Below are positions 30,826 to 39,395 of a stretch of DNA of 41,646 nucleotides, one piece after another. Numbering within the stretch: the first letter of the stretch is position 1; each line of letters opens with the position of its first letter. Source of the stretch: a virus; the IMG/VR virus record IMGVR_UViG_3300036785_000350, positions 1-41,646 of that record. One strand, 5' to 3'. A program made the translations under genes and the position numbers. The notes under the pieces are model-generated. The model was not told the DNA's origin. It made no database searches and saw only the letters and a program-made list of their open reading frames with translations.

Positions 30826-30965
30826 CCACCTTCCTCATCGGCCTCATCGTCGGCACCTCCCGCACCCGACTCATCACCGCACCACCCCGCCGCCGCCGAC
30901 CCCGCGACGTGTTCGGACCCCTCCACAAATGGGGCCACCCCATCAACAGGCAGGGACCGCCATGA
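30822..30965 (+). CDS. 47-aa basic protein
   Basis: ATG 30822 overlaps the HTH stop (ATGA). N-terminus MTTFLIGLIVGTSRTRLITA is hydrophobic and short, followed by PPRRRRPRDVFGPLHKWGHP. It might associate with the membrane or nucleic acid. Both ends overlap neighbours by four bases, the pattern throughout this operon, which is the main evidence for coding. Confidence 0.6.
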   Translation: MTTFLIGLIVGTSRTRLITAPPRRRRPRDVFGPLHKWGHPINRQGPP

Positions 30966-31063
30966 CGCACCCCGACCCCGACGACCCCGACGAGCTCGCC
31001 GACACCATCTTCGACCTCGAACTCGAATACGCATTCCCCGACGACGACAAGGACCAGCCATGA
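30962..31063 (+). CDS. 33-aa acidic protein
   Basis: ATG 30962 to TGA 31061-31063, overlapping both neighbours by four bases. The sequence MTHPDPDDPDELADTIFDLE is strongly acidic, ending DDDKDQP. Too short for family assignment. Such acidic mini-proteins in early phage operons sometimes bind host proteins, but nothing shows that here. Confidence 0.55.
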   Translation: MTHPDPDDPDELADTIFDLELEYAFPDDDKDQP

Positions 31064-31338
31064 CCCGACACGACAAAATCACCGACCTCGCCATCACCCC
31101 CCAACGCGCCGCACACCAACACTTCGAAGAAGAACTCACCATCCTCGCCATCGCCCGCACCAGAATCTTCCGCCAAGCCATCCACGCCGACGCCCACCTC
31201 CCCGACATGCCCAACCTCATCGACCACACCCAACTCAACGACGCCTACACCGACCTCAACGAAGCCGCCCGCGGCCAAGACCCCGTCACCGCCGAACTCG
31301 CCAAATGGCGCCAAGAACTCGAAACCACCCGCGCGTGA
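31060..31338 (+). CDS. 92-aa helical early protein
   Basis: Starts at ATG 31060, overlapping the previous stop. The protein is alpha-helical (AAHQHFEEELTILAIARTRI, TDLNEAARGQDPVTAELAKW). No recognisable domain. The stop overlaps the next ATG (TGATG). Probably a host-interaction or regulatory protein typical of the small early genes of mycobacteriophages; function unknown. Confidence 0.65.
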   Translation: MTRHDKITDLAITPQRAAHQHFEEELTILAIARTRIFRQAIHADAHLPDMPNLIDHTQLNDAYTDLNEAARGQDPVTAELAKWRQELETTRA

Positions 31339-31682
31339 TGGGCAGACACCACAAAACCGAACACCCCGACGACGACGTGCCCGCCGATTCGAACGGACGC
31401 TTCGACATCATCACCGACCAATCCGGCTGGCACCCCAAACCCAGCCCACCCCAAAACGTTTGGCAAACCTACCGACCAATGTTCCGCGGCCTCGACGCCA
31501 CCACCGAACTGCCCACCATCGGCGAACCATTAGCCGCCCAACGCAACCCCGAACCAGACGGCCCGAAAACCTACACCCGCGAAACATTGATCTTCTGGAA
31601 CATCGTCACCGCCATCCTCACCGCCGGCACCGCATTCATCACCTTCTACCTCATCGCCGCCCAAGCCGGACTCTGCCGATGA
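31338..31682 (+). CDS. 114-aa protein with C-terminal membrane span
   Basis: ATG 31338 within TGATG. Residues 1-75 are soluble and polar (MGRHHKTEHPDDDVPADSNG), then after TYTRETLIFWN comes the hydrophobic segment IVTAILTAGTAFITFYLIAA (about 89-108). A tail-anchored topology is predicted. No family recognised. Upstream in-frame extension (31305) would lie inside the previous gene. Confidence 0.65.
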   Translation: MGRHHKTEHPDDDVPADSNGRFDIITDQSGWHPKPSPPQNVWQTYRPMFRGLDATTELPTIGEPLAAQRNPEPDGPKTYTRETLIFWNIVTAILTAGTAFITFYLIAAQAGLCR

Positions 31683-31846
31683 GCAACACCCGCCGACTCT
31701 GCCCCATCTGCCGAAGACCCGTGCTACCAACCAAACTCGGCAACGTCGGCGGCCACCTCGACAAAGCCGGCCACCCCTGCCCCGCAAGCTACAACCTCGC
31801 CTACACCCACACCCTCGACCCGCCACAAAAAAGGCCCCACCCATGA
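31679..31846 (+). CDS. 55-aa zinc-finger protein
   Basis: ATG 31679 to TGA 31844-31846. It contains CPIC (8-11), two His (GGHLDKAGHPC) and one more Cys; likely a single zinc finger. Overlaps both neighbours by four bases. Function unknown; may act on nucleic acid. Confidence 0.62.
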   Translation: MSNTRRLCPICRRPVLPTKLGNVGGHLDKAGHPCPASYNLAYTHTLDPPQKRPHP

Positions 31847-31956
31847 CCGACCACGAACCCCGCCGCTGCCCCTACTGCCGCCGCGGACTTTTCCACGACG
31901 AAAACATCTGCAACATATGCGCACAACCCGACACCGACGAGGAGATCAGGGCATGA
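31843..31956 (+). CDS. 37-aa zinc-ribbon peptide
   Basis: ATG 31843 to TGA 31954-31956. MTDHEPRRCPYCRRGLFHDE then NICNICAQPDTDEE: two C-x-x-C knuckles about 12 residues apart, a minimal zinc ribbon. Its end provides the ribosome site GAGGAG for the next gene. Likely a nucleic-acid or protein adaptor; unknown. Confidence 0.6.
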   Translation: MTDHEPRRCPYCRRGLFHDENICNICAQPDTDEEIRA

Positions 31957-32138
31957 CTAACCGCACACCCGCACGGGATTTGCTAGACATGGCCGCTGAA
32001 ATCGCCGTAGCTGGCGACGTCCCTACCCGCGCGATCGTGCTTGTACTAATCGACATCGCCCGCACTTTGCGCAGCATCGACCTGGAACACGGCATCTCCG
32101 ACTGTGCAAAATCAGACGCCACCAAAAACGGCCAGTGA
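31953..32138 (+). CDS. 61-aa helical protein
   Basis: ATG 31953 with GAGGAG at 31940-31945. The protein MTNRTPARDLLDMAAEIAVA followed by VPTRAIVLVLIDIARTLRSI is two helices. No domain recognised. The stop overlaps the region before the nuclease gene start. Confidence 0.62.
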   Translation: MTNRTPARDLLDMAAEIAVAGDVPTRAIVLVLIDIARTLRSIDLEHGISDCAKSDATKNGQ

Positions 32139-32140
32139 CA

Positions 32141-33133
32141 ATGAAACTCACCTACAACGACACCAGCCACGCCTACTACCTCGACGGACGCCGCGCCAAA
32201 TCCGTCACCGCCGTAGCCAAAATCCCCACCGACCAATACGCCATCAACAAATGGCACGAACGCATGACCGCCATCGGCACCGCCATCGACCCCAACATCA
32301 GAGAAAACATCGCCCGCCACATCGACAACAAAGACGCCCTCAACGACCTCTGCGAAGAAGCCAAAAAAATCGCCAAAGCCCACCACGCCGCCGACCGCGG
32401 CTCACAAATGCACCGGGTCCTAGAACTCGTCCTACTCGACCAAGAACACAAACTACTCACCGACCAACAACGCGCCGACGCCGAAGTCCTTAAACGCACC
32501 CTCGACCACTATCACCTCACCCCCTACGACTACCTCACCGAACAATTCGTCGCATGGCCGCACTACACATTGTGCGGCCGCTTCGACGCCGTCCTCGAAA
32601 AACCCGGCGGCGCACTAATCCTCACCGACCTCAAATCCGGACCCAACGCCATCACCTACCCCCACAGCGTCTCCGTACAACTCGCCCTCTACGCCCGCGC
32701 CCCCCACATCTCCGACAACATCCACACCCAAGGCGATAAATCCACCGTCACCGACTGGCGCGAAATGCCCCAACGCCTCGACTACCGCCGCGGCTACGTC
32801 CTCCTCGTCGAACCCGACGCCAAAATCGGCACCCTACACGAAATCGACATCGAACACGGCTGGGCCGCAGCGCAAATGGCGCTACACATCATCGAATGGC
32901 GCAAACAACTATCCAATGGCAAAGACATCGTCCGCGAAGTACCCGCCCAACCCATCCCCGACATCATCGAACAACTACACGCCAGCATGTTCATCAGCCT
33001 GGCCCAACGTGCCCGCACTGTCGAAGAGTTACGTGATGTGTGGGAGACAGCGAAACATGAAAACCAGATTACCGCGCAACTATTGGACGCCTGTACCCAA
33101 CGGAAACAGCAGCTGACCGAAGGCGCAGCATGA
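32141..33133 (+). CDS. RecB/Cas4-like PD-(D/E)XK nuclease
   Basis: 330 aa from ATG 32141; GTG 32135 is an alternative. The active-site arrangement is visible: GSQMH (87-91), GRFDAVLE (146-153) with Asp149, LTDLKSG (161-167) with Asp163 and Lys165, and the QxxxY motif at Q180-LAL-Y184. Cas4/RecB-type exonucleases process DNA ends in recombination. It lies just before an HNH gene, SSB and primase, so it belongs to a replication/recombination module. No separate annealing protein is seen. Confidence 0.82.
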   Translation: MKLTYNDTSHAYYLDGRRAKSVTAVAKIPTDQYAINKWHERMTAIGTAIDPNIRENIARHIDNKDALNDLCEEAKKIAKAHHAADRGSQMHRVLELVLLDQEHKLLTDQQRADAEVLKRTLDHYHLTPYDYLTEQFVAWPHYTLCGRFDAVLEKPGGALILTDLKSGPNAITYPHSVSVQLALYARAPHISDNIHTQGDKSTVTDWREMPQRLDYRRGYVLLVEPDAKIGTLHEIDIEHGWAAAQMALHIIEWRKQLSNGKDIVREVPAQPIPDIIEQLHASMFISLAQRARTVEELRDVWETAKHENQITAQLLDACTQRKQQLTEGAA

Positions 33134-33588
33134 CCGACGAATACGTTATGCGGGCACCATGCCCAGAGTGCTCAACCTGGGAAGGCATAATGACCACGGT
33201 CGGCAGTCAGGACACCGTGCGCTGCGCTGCGTGTAATCGCCACTGTTACAACGCACCCAGATCCGAAACCGGGCGCCCAACACGATCCTTACGCACCCGA
33301 CCCACCATCAAACCCAGCCAACGAGCACGGATCCTGCTCCGCGACAATGCCACCTGCGTCATCTGCCACCGCGCCAACGTGCCACTAGACCTTGGTCACC
33401 TGATCTCAGTCCACGACGGACCCGCATTCGGGCTGACCGAACCCGAACTGTTCAGTGATGAAAACCTGGCCGCCATGTGCGACTCCTGCAACTCCGGGCT
33501 ATCCAGCGCCACCGTCCCACTAAGATTCCTCGCCGCAGCACTCCTCGCCCGGCTGAAAAACATCCCTGATGAGCCCACAACTGAATAA
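33130..33588 (+). CDS. HNH endonuclease with N-terminal zinc ribbon
   Basis: 152 aa; ATG overlaps the nuclease stop. Residues 10-40 hold a zinc ribbon (CPECSTWEG ... CAACNRHCY). The HNH core is CVICHRANVPLDLGHLISVH (76-95), with SDENLAAMCDSCNSG after it. A recombination or DNA-maintenance nuclease is possible because of its operon, or a homing nuclease; its codon use matches the operon, unlike the tail HNH genes. Confidence 0.8.
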   Translation: MTDEYVMRAPCPECSTWEGIMTTVGSQDTVRCAACNRHCYNAPRSETGRPTRSLRTRPTIKPSQRARILLRDNATCVICHRANVPLDLGHLISVHDGPAFGLTEPELFSDENLAAMCDSCNSGLSSATVPLRFLAAALLARLKNIPDEPTTE

Positions 33589-33632
33589 CGAAACCAGTTA
33601 AAACACACAACAACACAGGAGAACCAACAACT

Positions 33633-34172
33633 ATGTCCGACAACCTAGAAGGCTTCTTCGCCGGCGGCGGCCGCGCAGCCAAATTCCCCACCATCGGCAC
33701 CACCATCACCGGAACCATCAAAAACGTCCACCCACCAGAACCCCAACGTGACATCAAAACAGGCGCCGAACTCACCGGAAAAACCCAAGTCCGCATCGAA
33801 CTGGTCACCAACGACCGCGACCCCGACATCGACGACGACGACGGCACCCGCACCCTCTACGTCCGCGGCTGGATGAAAGGCGCCATCGGCGACGCACTAC
33901 GCAAAGCAGGAACCCGCAAACCCAACATCGGCGACACCCTGTCCATCACCTACACCAGCGACGGCACCCCACCCCAACCAGGATTCAACGGACCCAAACT
34001 CTTCGACGCCACCTACACACCCAAAGGGGCAGCATCCACCGAGCAATTCTTCACCAACGGAAAAACCGACGCACCACCACCAGGAATCAGCCCCGAAGCG
34101 TGGGCCGCTATGCCGGCGGCCACCCGCGCCACCGTCGCCGCCGCAATGAGCAGCGACGACCCACCCTTCTAA
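33633..34172 (+). CDS. Single-stranded DNA-binding-like protein
   Basis: 179 aa with ACAGGAGA before ATG 33633. The N-terminal two thirds look like an OB-fold (TITGTIKNVHPPEPQRD, TQVRIELVTNDRDPD, TLYVRGWMKGAIGDALR). The C-terminus, SSDDPPF, is the acidic/aromatic tail used by SSBs to recruit partners. It lies just before the primase gene. Mycobacteriophages often have such a protein annotated as SSB. Confidence 0.75.
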   Translation: MSDNLEGFFAGGGRAAKFPTIGTTITGTIKNVHPPEPQRDIKTGAELTGKTQVRIELVTNDRDPDIDDDDGTRTLYVRGWMKGAIGDALRKAGTRKPNIGDTLSITYTSDGTPPQPGFNGPKLFDATYTPKGAASTEQFFTNGKTDAPPPGISPEAWAAMPAATRATVAAAMSSDDPPF

Positions 34173-34188
34173 CAGGTTGAGCCGCGCA

Positions 34189-34270
34189 TCATTCCCGCTG
34201 CCCAGACCCCCGAAGGGGAAGGAATTGAAAATTGGCTGGCAGCCGACCCCCACAAAGGCAGCGGGAATGA
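34189..34270 (+). promoter_or_regulatory. Branched RNA-like element over the primase start
   Basis: TCATTCCCGCTGCC (34189-34202) and GGCAGCGGGAATGA (34257-34270) are a perfect 14-base inverted repeat. The loop contains two further hairpins: CCCCGAAGGGG (34207-34217) and GGCTGGCAGCC (34234-34244). The closing stem includes the ATG of the primase at 34267-34269 and flanks AAAGG (34254-34258). This would occlude initiation and could act as an autoregulatory or replication-linked element. Confidence 0.65.
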
Positions 34271-36489
34271 CGCCCCCACCACACAGCGATCACCCCGGCT
34301 ACGCATTCGCCGCGCCCCTCTACTGGAAAGCAGGATGGCGCAGCATCCTGCCCCTGCCACCACGCGCCAAATCCAAACCACCCACCGGATACACCGGCAA
34401 ACGCCACAACACCGACCCCTCCTACGCCGACATCACCACCTGGACCGAACTACACCCAGACGGCAACACCTGCCTACGCCTACCCGACGACATCGTCGGC
34501 ATCGACATCGACAACTACGGCGCCAAAACCGGCGGTAAAGCCTTCATCGAAGCCCAACAACGCTGGGGCGAACTGCCCCCCACCATCAGATCCACCAGCC
34601 GCACCGACGGCATCTCCGGCATTCGGCTCTACCGCACACCGACCGGCTTGCACTTCATCGAAAGCATCGCCTTCCCCGAACTCGGCATCGGCGACATCGA
34701 AATCATCCAACGCGGACACCGCTACGCCATCGTCTGGCCCTCCATCCACAACGAAGGACGCCACTACCGCTGGCTTACCCACAACCTCCAACCCGTCACC
34801 GACATCCCCACCCCCAACGACCTACCCCCACTCCCCGACACCTGGCTACACGCCCTCCAAGAACACACCACAACACTCACACCAACCGGCGGCGGCGAAC
34901 ACTACAACATCCGCGACGCCCTCACCGGCGGCCAACCCTCACCCCGCGTCGCCGAACGATTACGCCAAGGAATCAAAGAACTCAACCTCCCCGGCCAATC
35001 CCGCCACATCACCACCCGCGGACACGCACTCGCCCTACTGCGACTAGGAAAATCCGGTGAACCCGGCACCCGCACCGCACTCACCACGCTCGGCGAAACG
35101 TTCGTCGCCCTCGTCGCCGGCGACCGCGGCGGCGGCGAGAACGAAGCCCGCACCGAATTCAAAAACATGGTCACCGGCCGCGGTGCCGCCGCCCAGCTCG
35201 CCATCCCAGGACTCACCGACTGGATACAACACATCAGCGGCAACGCCTCCGATGAACCCGACCAACCACCCCCCACATCAGCGCTAGTCGTCGCCGACAT
35301 CGAAAACGGATTCTGGGAAGCCCGCGAATCTCTACGCATCATCTTCACGGCCGCCCTGGCCCGCATGTGCGCGCCCTGGGCAGTGCTGGCGCACTGCGCC
35401 GCCCGCGCGCTGGCCCTCACCCGACCCAACGCCACCCTGCCAGCCCTCATCGGCGGCCCAGGATCACTGAACTGGTTCGGTGCCATCGCCGCACCCTCCG
35501 GCGGCGGCAAAGGATCAGCAACCTCCACCGCTCGCGACCTCATCCGCGAACCGCTGACTATCCGGAATTTGGGCTCCGGAGAAGGCATCATCGGCGCGTT
35601 CCAGCACAACACCGACGAAGGACCCCAAACACGAGAATCCGTCATGTTCCTCGCCGACGAAATCGACACACTCGACGCCCTGAGTGTTCGCAGCGGATCC
35701 ACCACCATGAGCGTCCTGCGCTCCGCGTTCTGCGGCGAAACCCTCGGATTCTCTTACATCAGCCGCGGCCGCGACATCCACATCAACGCACACACCTACC
35801 GCATGACACTACTGATTTCCGTTCAACCCAGCCGCGCCAGCACACTCATGGGCGACCACCAAGGCGGCACCCCGCAACGCTTCCAATGGTTCCCCGGCAT
35901 CGACCGCAGAATCACCGCCGAGCCGCCCTGGATGCCCGGCCCACTCACACTCCCACCCGCGGCAATATGGCAATACCCGCGGGAACTGCCCATCCCTGAC
36001 TGTGCCCGCACAATAATTTTGCAAGAACGCGTCAAAGCGGCCACAGGCGAAACCAACACCATCGACGGCCACACCATGTTCATCCGCGAAAAATTCGCCT
36101 ACGCACTCACCCTCCTAGACGGACGCACAGAAATGACCGTCGAAGACTGGGAACTAGCGGGCATCGCTATCGACATTTCTTCTGTTACCCGCGGCTGGGT
36201 TACCGGCCAATTAGCACGGTCACAAGAAGAAGACGCACAAACACGCGGACGCCTATTAGGCGTCACTTACGCCGCCAGCGACGACCAACGCGTAGTGCAG
36301 GTCGCTAAACGCGACCGGCGCATACAGGATCTTGTTTTAACGCGACTCAAAGAAGCCGGGCCAACGACGTTGGGGACACTGCGCCGCGCCATGACATCGC
36401 GCGACCGGCCCTGGGTCGAAACGGCAGTAGCAGCTCTCACGCAGGCCGGTTTGATCAGGTTCGAGGGGGAGAAGTGGTGCGTGAGCTGA
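34267..36489 (+). CDS. Primase-polymerase/helicase fusion
   Basis: 740 aa from ATG 34267; TTG 34177 would add 30 residues. The N-terminus YAFAAPLYWKAGWRSILPLP begins an archaeo-eukaryotic type primase-polymerase domain with Asp80/Asp82 in VGIDIDNYG, STSRTDGISGIRLY (109-122) and GDIEIIQRGHRYAIVWPS (142-159). A second domain has Walker A APSGGGKGS (409-417) and Walker B FLADEID (461-467), a P-loop ATPase probably acting as replicative helicase. A C-terminal winged helix (TTLGTLRRAMTSRDRPW) could bind origin DNA. It is the main replication protein of the phage. Confidence 0.85.
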   Translation: MTPPPHSDHPGYAFAAPLYWKAGWRSILPLPPRAKSKPPTGYTGKRHNTDPSYADITTWTELHPDGNTCLRLPDDIVGIDIDNYGAKTGGKAFIEAQQRWGELPPTIRSTSRTDGISGIRLYRTPTGLHFIESIAFPELGIGDIEIIQRGHRYAIVWPSIHNEGRHYRWLTHNLQPVTDIPTPNDLPPLPDTWLHALQEHTTTLTPTGGGEHYNIRDALTGGQPSPRVAERLRQGIKELNLPGQSRHITTRGHALALLRLGKSGEPGTRTALTTLGETFVALVAGDRGGGENEARTEFKNMVTGRGAAAQLAIPGLTDWIQHISGNASDEPDQPPPTSALVVADIENGFWEARESLRIIFTAALARMCAPWAVLAHCAARALALTRPNATLPALIGGPGSLNWFGAIAAPSGGGKGSATSTARDLIREPLTIRNLGSGEGIIGAFQHNTDEGPQTRESVMFLADEIDTLDALSVRSGSTTMSVLRSAFCGETLGFSYISRGRDIHINAHTYRMTLLISVQPSRASTLMGDHQGGTPQRFQWFPGIDRRITAEPPWMPGPLTLPPAAIWQYPRELPIPDCARTIILQERVKAATGETNTIDGHTMFIREKFAYALTLLDGRTEMTVEDWELAGIAIDISSVTRGWVTGQLARSQEEDAQTRGRLLGVTYAASDDQRVVQVAKRDRRIQDLVLTRLKEAGPTTLGTLRRAMTSRDRPWVETAVAALTQAGLIRFEGEKWCVS

Positions 36490-36502
36490 CGATTCCAGCA
36501 AA

Positions 36503-36666
36503 TGTGGCCAATGTGGCCATGTGGCCATCCGTGTGGCCACATTCCTCCGAAACTCTAAACCCTTGGTTGAGGGCCCACCTGCTCATATATATAAACTATA
36601 TAAATTTTTCATCCTTAATTAACCACACAGAGACGGACCCCCAATGTGGCTGGCCACATGGCCACA
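36503..36666. other. ori: Candidate replication origin: iterons and AT-rich stretch
   Basis: TGTGGCCA occurs directly at 36503-36510, 36512-36519, 36520-36527 and 36532-36539 (the last within the palindrome TGTGGCCACA), and inverted as TGGCCACA at 36651-36658 and 36659-36666. Between them lies a markedly AT-rich tract (about 36582-36622) in an otherwise GC-rich genome. Iterons flanking an unwinding element directly after the primase/helicase gene are the usual form of an origin; a promoter/operator region is the alternative. Confidence 0.65.
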
Positions 36667-36696
36667 TCGCAGCAAAGCAAAGGAGACGACCCACCT

Positions 36697-37095
36697 ATGA
36701 CCCGCACCCGGCGCAGCGCCAAGACCCTCGGCGCCACCTTCGAACGCCAAATCGCCGACTACCTCAATCACGAGCTCGACGACCGAATAGACCGGCGCAT
36801 CCGCTACGGCATCAAGGATCGCGGCGATATTGCGGGGTTACGTATTCACGGCCGCCGCTTGGTTATCGAGGCCAAGAATTGTTCACGGCTAGAACTGCCG
36901 GCCTGGTTACGCGAAGCCGACATCGAAGCGGGAAACGATGATGCGCTCGCCGGCGTGGTGGTGCATAAGCGCCGCGGGACGACAGATCCCGGCCGCCAAT
37001 TTGTGACAATGACCGTCGACGACTTCTGTGCGCTGATTGACGGATACCGACACGGCCACCGCACCGACCGACTCGGCAATGGCGGCGCCGCATGA
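36697..37095 (+). CDS. Holliday-junction-resolvase-like PD-(D/E)XK nuclease
   Basis: 132 aa from ATG 36697 with AAAGGAG at 36679-36685. It shows the fold motif series: E16 in ATFERQIADYLN, Asp44 in KDRGDIAGLRIHG, then LVIEAKN with Glu58 and Lys60. Later VVVHKRRGTT is a strand. Such small enzymes of actinophages are usually called Holliday junction resolvases and act on branched DNA before packaging. It directly follows the candidate origin. Confidence 0.8.
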   Translation: MTRTRRSAKTLGATFERQIADYLNHELDDRIDRRIRYGIKDRGDIAGLRIHGRRLVIEAKNCSRLELPAWLREADIEAGNDDALAGVVVHKRRGTTDPGRQFVTMTVDDFCALIDGYRHGHRTDRLGNGGAA

Positions 37096-37262
37096 ACTAC
37101 ACCCCACCTAAAACCCAAAACGAACAACGCACCCGCGGCGGCGCCAGCGCCAAATACGCGCACCTACACCGATCCGAAACATTCGACTGGGATACCGCCA
37201 TCACCCGATTCCACGCCATGATGCGCAACATTTACCGCAATCCACCGAAAGGCCCGAAATGA
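37092..37262 (+). CDS. 56-aa protein, function unknown
   Basis: ATG 37092 overlaps the nuclease stop and TGA 37260-37262 overlaps the next ATG at 37259. Basic: MNYTPPKTQNEQRTRGGASA then FDWDTAITRFHAMMRNIYRN. No domain recognised. Overlaps at both ends support it as a real gene. Confidence 0.65.
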   Translation: MNYTPPKTQNEQRTRGGASAKYAHLHRSETFDWDTAITRFHAMMRNIYRNPPKGPK

Positions 37263-37846
37263 CCAGCCGCCGCCGATACCGGTCAAGTCCGTTGCGCGCC
37301 GCCGTCTACGCGCTCACCGACGCCATCGCCGACCTCTGCGAACCTAGACACGTCGCCGGAACGCGAGTAGCTTCCCGGTATGCCCAACTCCGTGACGCCG
37401 TGGACATCGCCGCGAGCCGCGCCGGGACGGGCACCGGCAGCAACCGCACCCCATGCTGGCTCGACGCCCTGAAACTCGCCATCCGCATCGACGCCCGGAC
37501 CGCCGAAATCCGTGCCACCCCAACCCGATCATGGCGACCGCAAGACATCCCGAAAATTGAACAGCTGACCACCGAAATCGGTGCGTGGTGCAAGGCCATT
37601 GATGACCTGTTTTCGATCAAACCGATTTACCTGCCGAATCCGTGCCCCCGCTGTGACCAGCGTTGGACCCATCGTTTAAACGACGAAGGCGAGCGCACCC
37701 GAACGCCGGCACTCGCGTTAACGGCCGAACGCGGCGCCTGGTGCCAAGCCTGTCACGACCGCTGGGAGCCCGAACGGCTGCCGCTTTTGGCCCGCCAGCT
37801 GGGCACCATGCCCGCAACCGTAGGAAATTACAGGGTTGTGGTTTAG
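37259..37846 (+). CDS. Zinc-ribbon protein of the replication module
   Basis: 195 aa. N-terminal 120 residues are helical (RAAVYALTDAIADLCEPRHV, WLDALKLAIRIDARTAEI). The C-terminal third has a zinc ribbon: CPRCDQRWTH (about 128-137) and WCQACHDRWEP (about 165-175). Similar proteins occur in mycobacteriophage early regions; function unknown, possibly DNA binding. Confidence 0.75.
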   Translation: MTSRRRYRSSPLRAAVYALTDAIADLCEPRHVAGTRVASRYAQLRDAVDIAASRAGTGTGSNRTPCWLDALKLAIRIDARTAEIRATPTRSWRPQDIPKIEQLTTEIGAWCKAIDDLFSIKPIYLPNPCPRCDQRWTHRLNDEGERTRTPALALTAERGAWCQACHDRWEPERLPLLARQLGTMPATVGNYRVVV

Positions 37847-37889
37847 TCTGACGTCACGTGCTAGACAGCGCTCAAAATCAGGTTGATCC

Positions 37890-38507
37890 ATGACTCCGCT
37901 GCTCGTGGGGACGTACCGCAAAACCAAGCACATCGGCGACTGCCTACGATCCGTCGACGAACACCTCACCGGGATCACCGATATCACGTTCATCGACGAC
38001 AGCGGCGACCCGGAACACTCGACCTGGCTACGTCAGTACGGCGCCGTCGTCGAAACCGGCGGCCGCGGCTACACGGTAGCGATGAAACAGCTGTGCAAAG
38101 CCGCCAAAGATCGCGAATCGTTTGTGCTGGAAGAGGACTTCACGTTCCTGACCGACGTGAACACCAACGAGCTCTCTGAAATCCTGTTCTACCGCCCGCA
38201 TTTGGCGCAGATCGCGCTGCTGCGCGGCCCGCATTTCCCGATCGAGCACCAATACGGCGGCCTGATCGAAGCGCTGCAGGCCAAAGGGCACAAGTTTCGG
38301 GACGCCGGCGGTGTGATCGAGCAGTCGGCGACGTTCACCGCGAACCCGTCGCTATGGCGCGGCGACGTGTTCACCACCGGCTGGCCGACCGCGCGATGGT
38401 CGGAGGAAGTCAAACGCGACCAGCTGATTGTCCGCGGCTACCGGTTCGGGTATCTGCCTGGTATCCGGGTGGCGCATCACGGCGAGCGGGAAGGGACCGG
38501 CTACTGA
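37890..38507 (+). CDS. Glycosyltransferase, GT-A/family 2-like
   Basis: 205 aa from ATG 37890. It starts with a nucleotide-sugar-binding beta strand pattern (LLVGTYRKTKHIGDCLRSVD), has DITFIDDSGDPEHS and the acidic metal-binding loop LEEDFTFLTDV near residue 76-86, typical of GT-A folds (E-E-D in place of D-x-D). It would transfer sugar to DNA or a virion protein. Forms an operon with two other transferase-like genes downstream. Confidence 0.78.
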   Translation: MTPLLVGTYRKTKHIGDCLRSVDEHLTGITDITFIDDSGDPEHSTWLRQYGAVVETGGRGYTVAMKQLCKAAKDRESFVLEEDFTFLTDVNTNELSEILFYRPHLAQIALLRGPHFPIEHQYGGLIEALQAKGHKFRDAGGVIEQSATFTANPSLWRGDVFTTGWPTARWSEEVKRDQLIVRGYRFGYLPGIRVAHHGEREGTGY

Positions 38508-38749
38508 TGGAAAAACAGCTCGGTTATCACCAGCGAGGCGTGCTGCTAGACATGCTCGATAATTACGGCGTTTGGCCCCCGCATTGGCGAAGAATCCACC
38601 CCGATTGGGCCAAATCCTTGCTCCGCAAAGGTTATATACAGCCTATAGAGGTGAGGATGCAGGTCAAAATGTGGGACATGGTCATCGACAGCAACGACGT
38701 ACCCACCTACCGCATCACCGATCTCGGTCGAAAACGCATGGCTGTATGA
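38507..38749 (+). CDS. 80-aa winged-helix-like protein
   Basis: ATG within TGATG after the first transferase. Residues GVLLDMLDNYGVWPPHWRRI and SLLRKGYIQPIEVRMQV suggest a winged helix; the C-terminus YRITDLGRKRMAV is typical of wHTH ends. It sits between glycosyltransferases and may be regulatory or accessory. No family recognised with certainty. Confidence 0.65.
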   Translation: MEKQLGYHQRGVLLDMLDNYGVWPPHWRRIHPDWAKSLLRKGYIQPIEVRMQVKMWDMVIDSNDVPTYRITDLGRKRMAV

Positions 38750-39387
38750 ACAACGTCACCGTGGCGATGCCGTGGCGCGCCACACCCGAACGTGAACCCG
38801 CACACCAACGCATCAAACAATTTTGGGCGCATCACCAGATTCCGCTCATCGAAGCTGACAGCGACAAACGCCGACCGTTCAACGTCGCTCAAGCCCGCAA
38901 CAACGCCGTCAAAAAAATTCGTACCGCGCTGGTGATCGTCGCCGACGCCGACAGCATCCCCGACATCGGCAACATTCATCAAGCCATCGGCCTGCTCGAC
39001 GACAACCCCAACCTGGTGATCTGGCCCTACACCCTGTATCGGCACATCCCCGCCGACTGGGTCAACAAGTCCGACTTGATGGGCGCACCGGCGGACCGCA
39101 CCTACTACAACAGCGTGGGCGGCCTGTTCATCCTGTACCGCGAAACCTACTGGCGGCTCGACGGGATGGATGAAAAGTTCGGCCCGCATTGGGGTTTCGA
39201 AGACAACGCGTTTCATCACGCCGCCGCAACCTTGGCGTCGGTGACCAGGATTCCGGGGATTGTGTTCAGTTTCAACCACCCGGCCGAACGTGACACGACC
39301 GATGCGAACCCGAATAAGGCGCGCAACAAACTTTACGAATTCGCTCGCGGGAAGCCCGCGATCATGGCCCAACTCATCGCCCGATAG
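38746..39387 (+). CDS. Glycosyltransferase, galactosyltransferase-like
   Basis: 213 aa from ATG 38746, overlapping the previous stop. It shows an N-terminal strand (MNNVTVAMPWRATPER), NVAQARNNAVKKI, the D-x-D metal site in VIVADADSIPD (residues about 65-75), and the acceptor-site signature GGLFILYRETYWRLDGMDEK followed by GFEDNAFHHAA, as in GT families 2/7/27. Likely acts on phage DNA or virion proteins with the neighbouring transferases. Confidence 0.82.
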   Translation: MNNVTVAMPWRATPEREPAHQRIKQFWAHHQIPLIEADSDKRRPFNVAQARNNAVKKIRTALVIVADADSIPDIGNIHQAIGLLDDNPNLVIWPYTLYRHIPADWVNKSDLMGAPADRTYYNSVGGLFILYRETYWRLDGMDEKFGPHWGFEDNAFHHAAATLASVTRIPGIVFSFNHPAERDTTDANPNKARNKLYEFARGKPAIMAQLIAR

Positions 39388-39395
39388 GAAACCAG

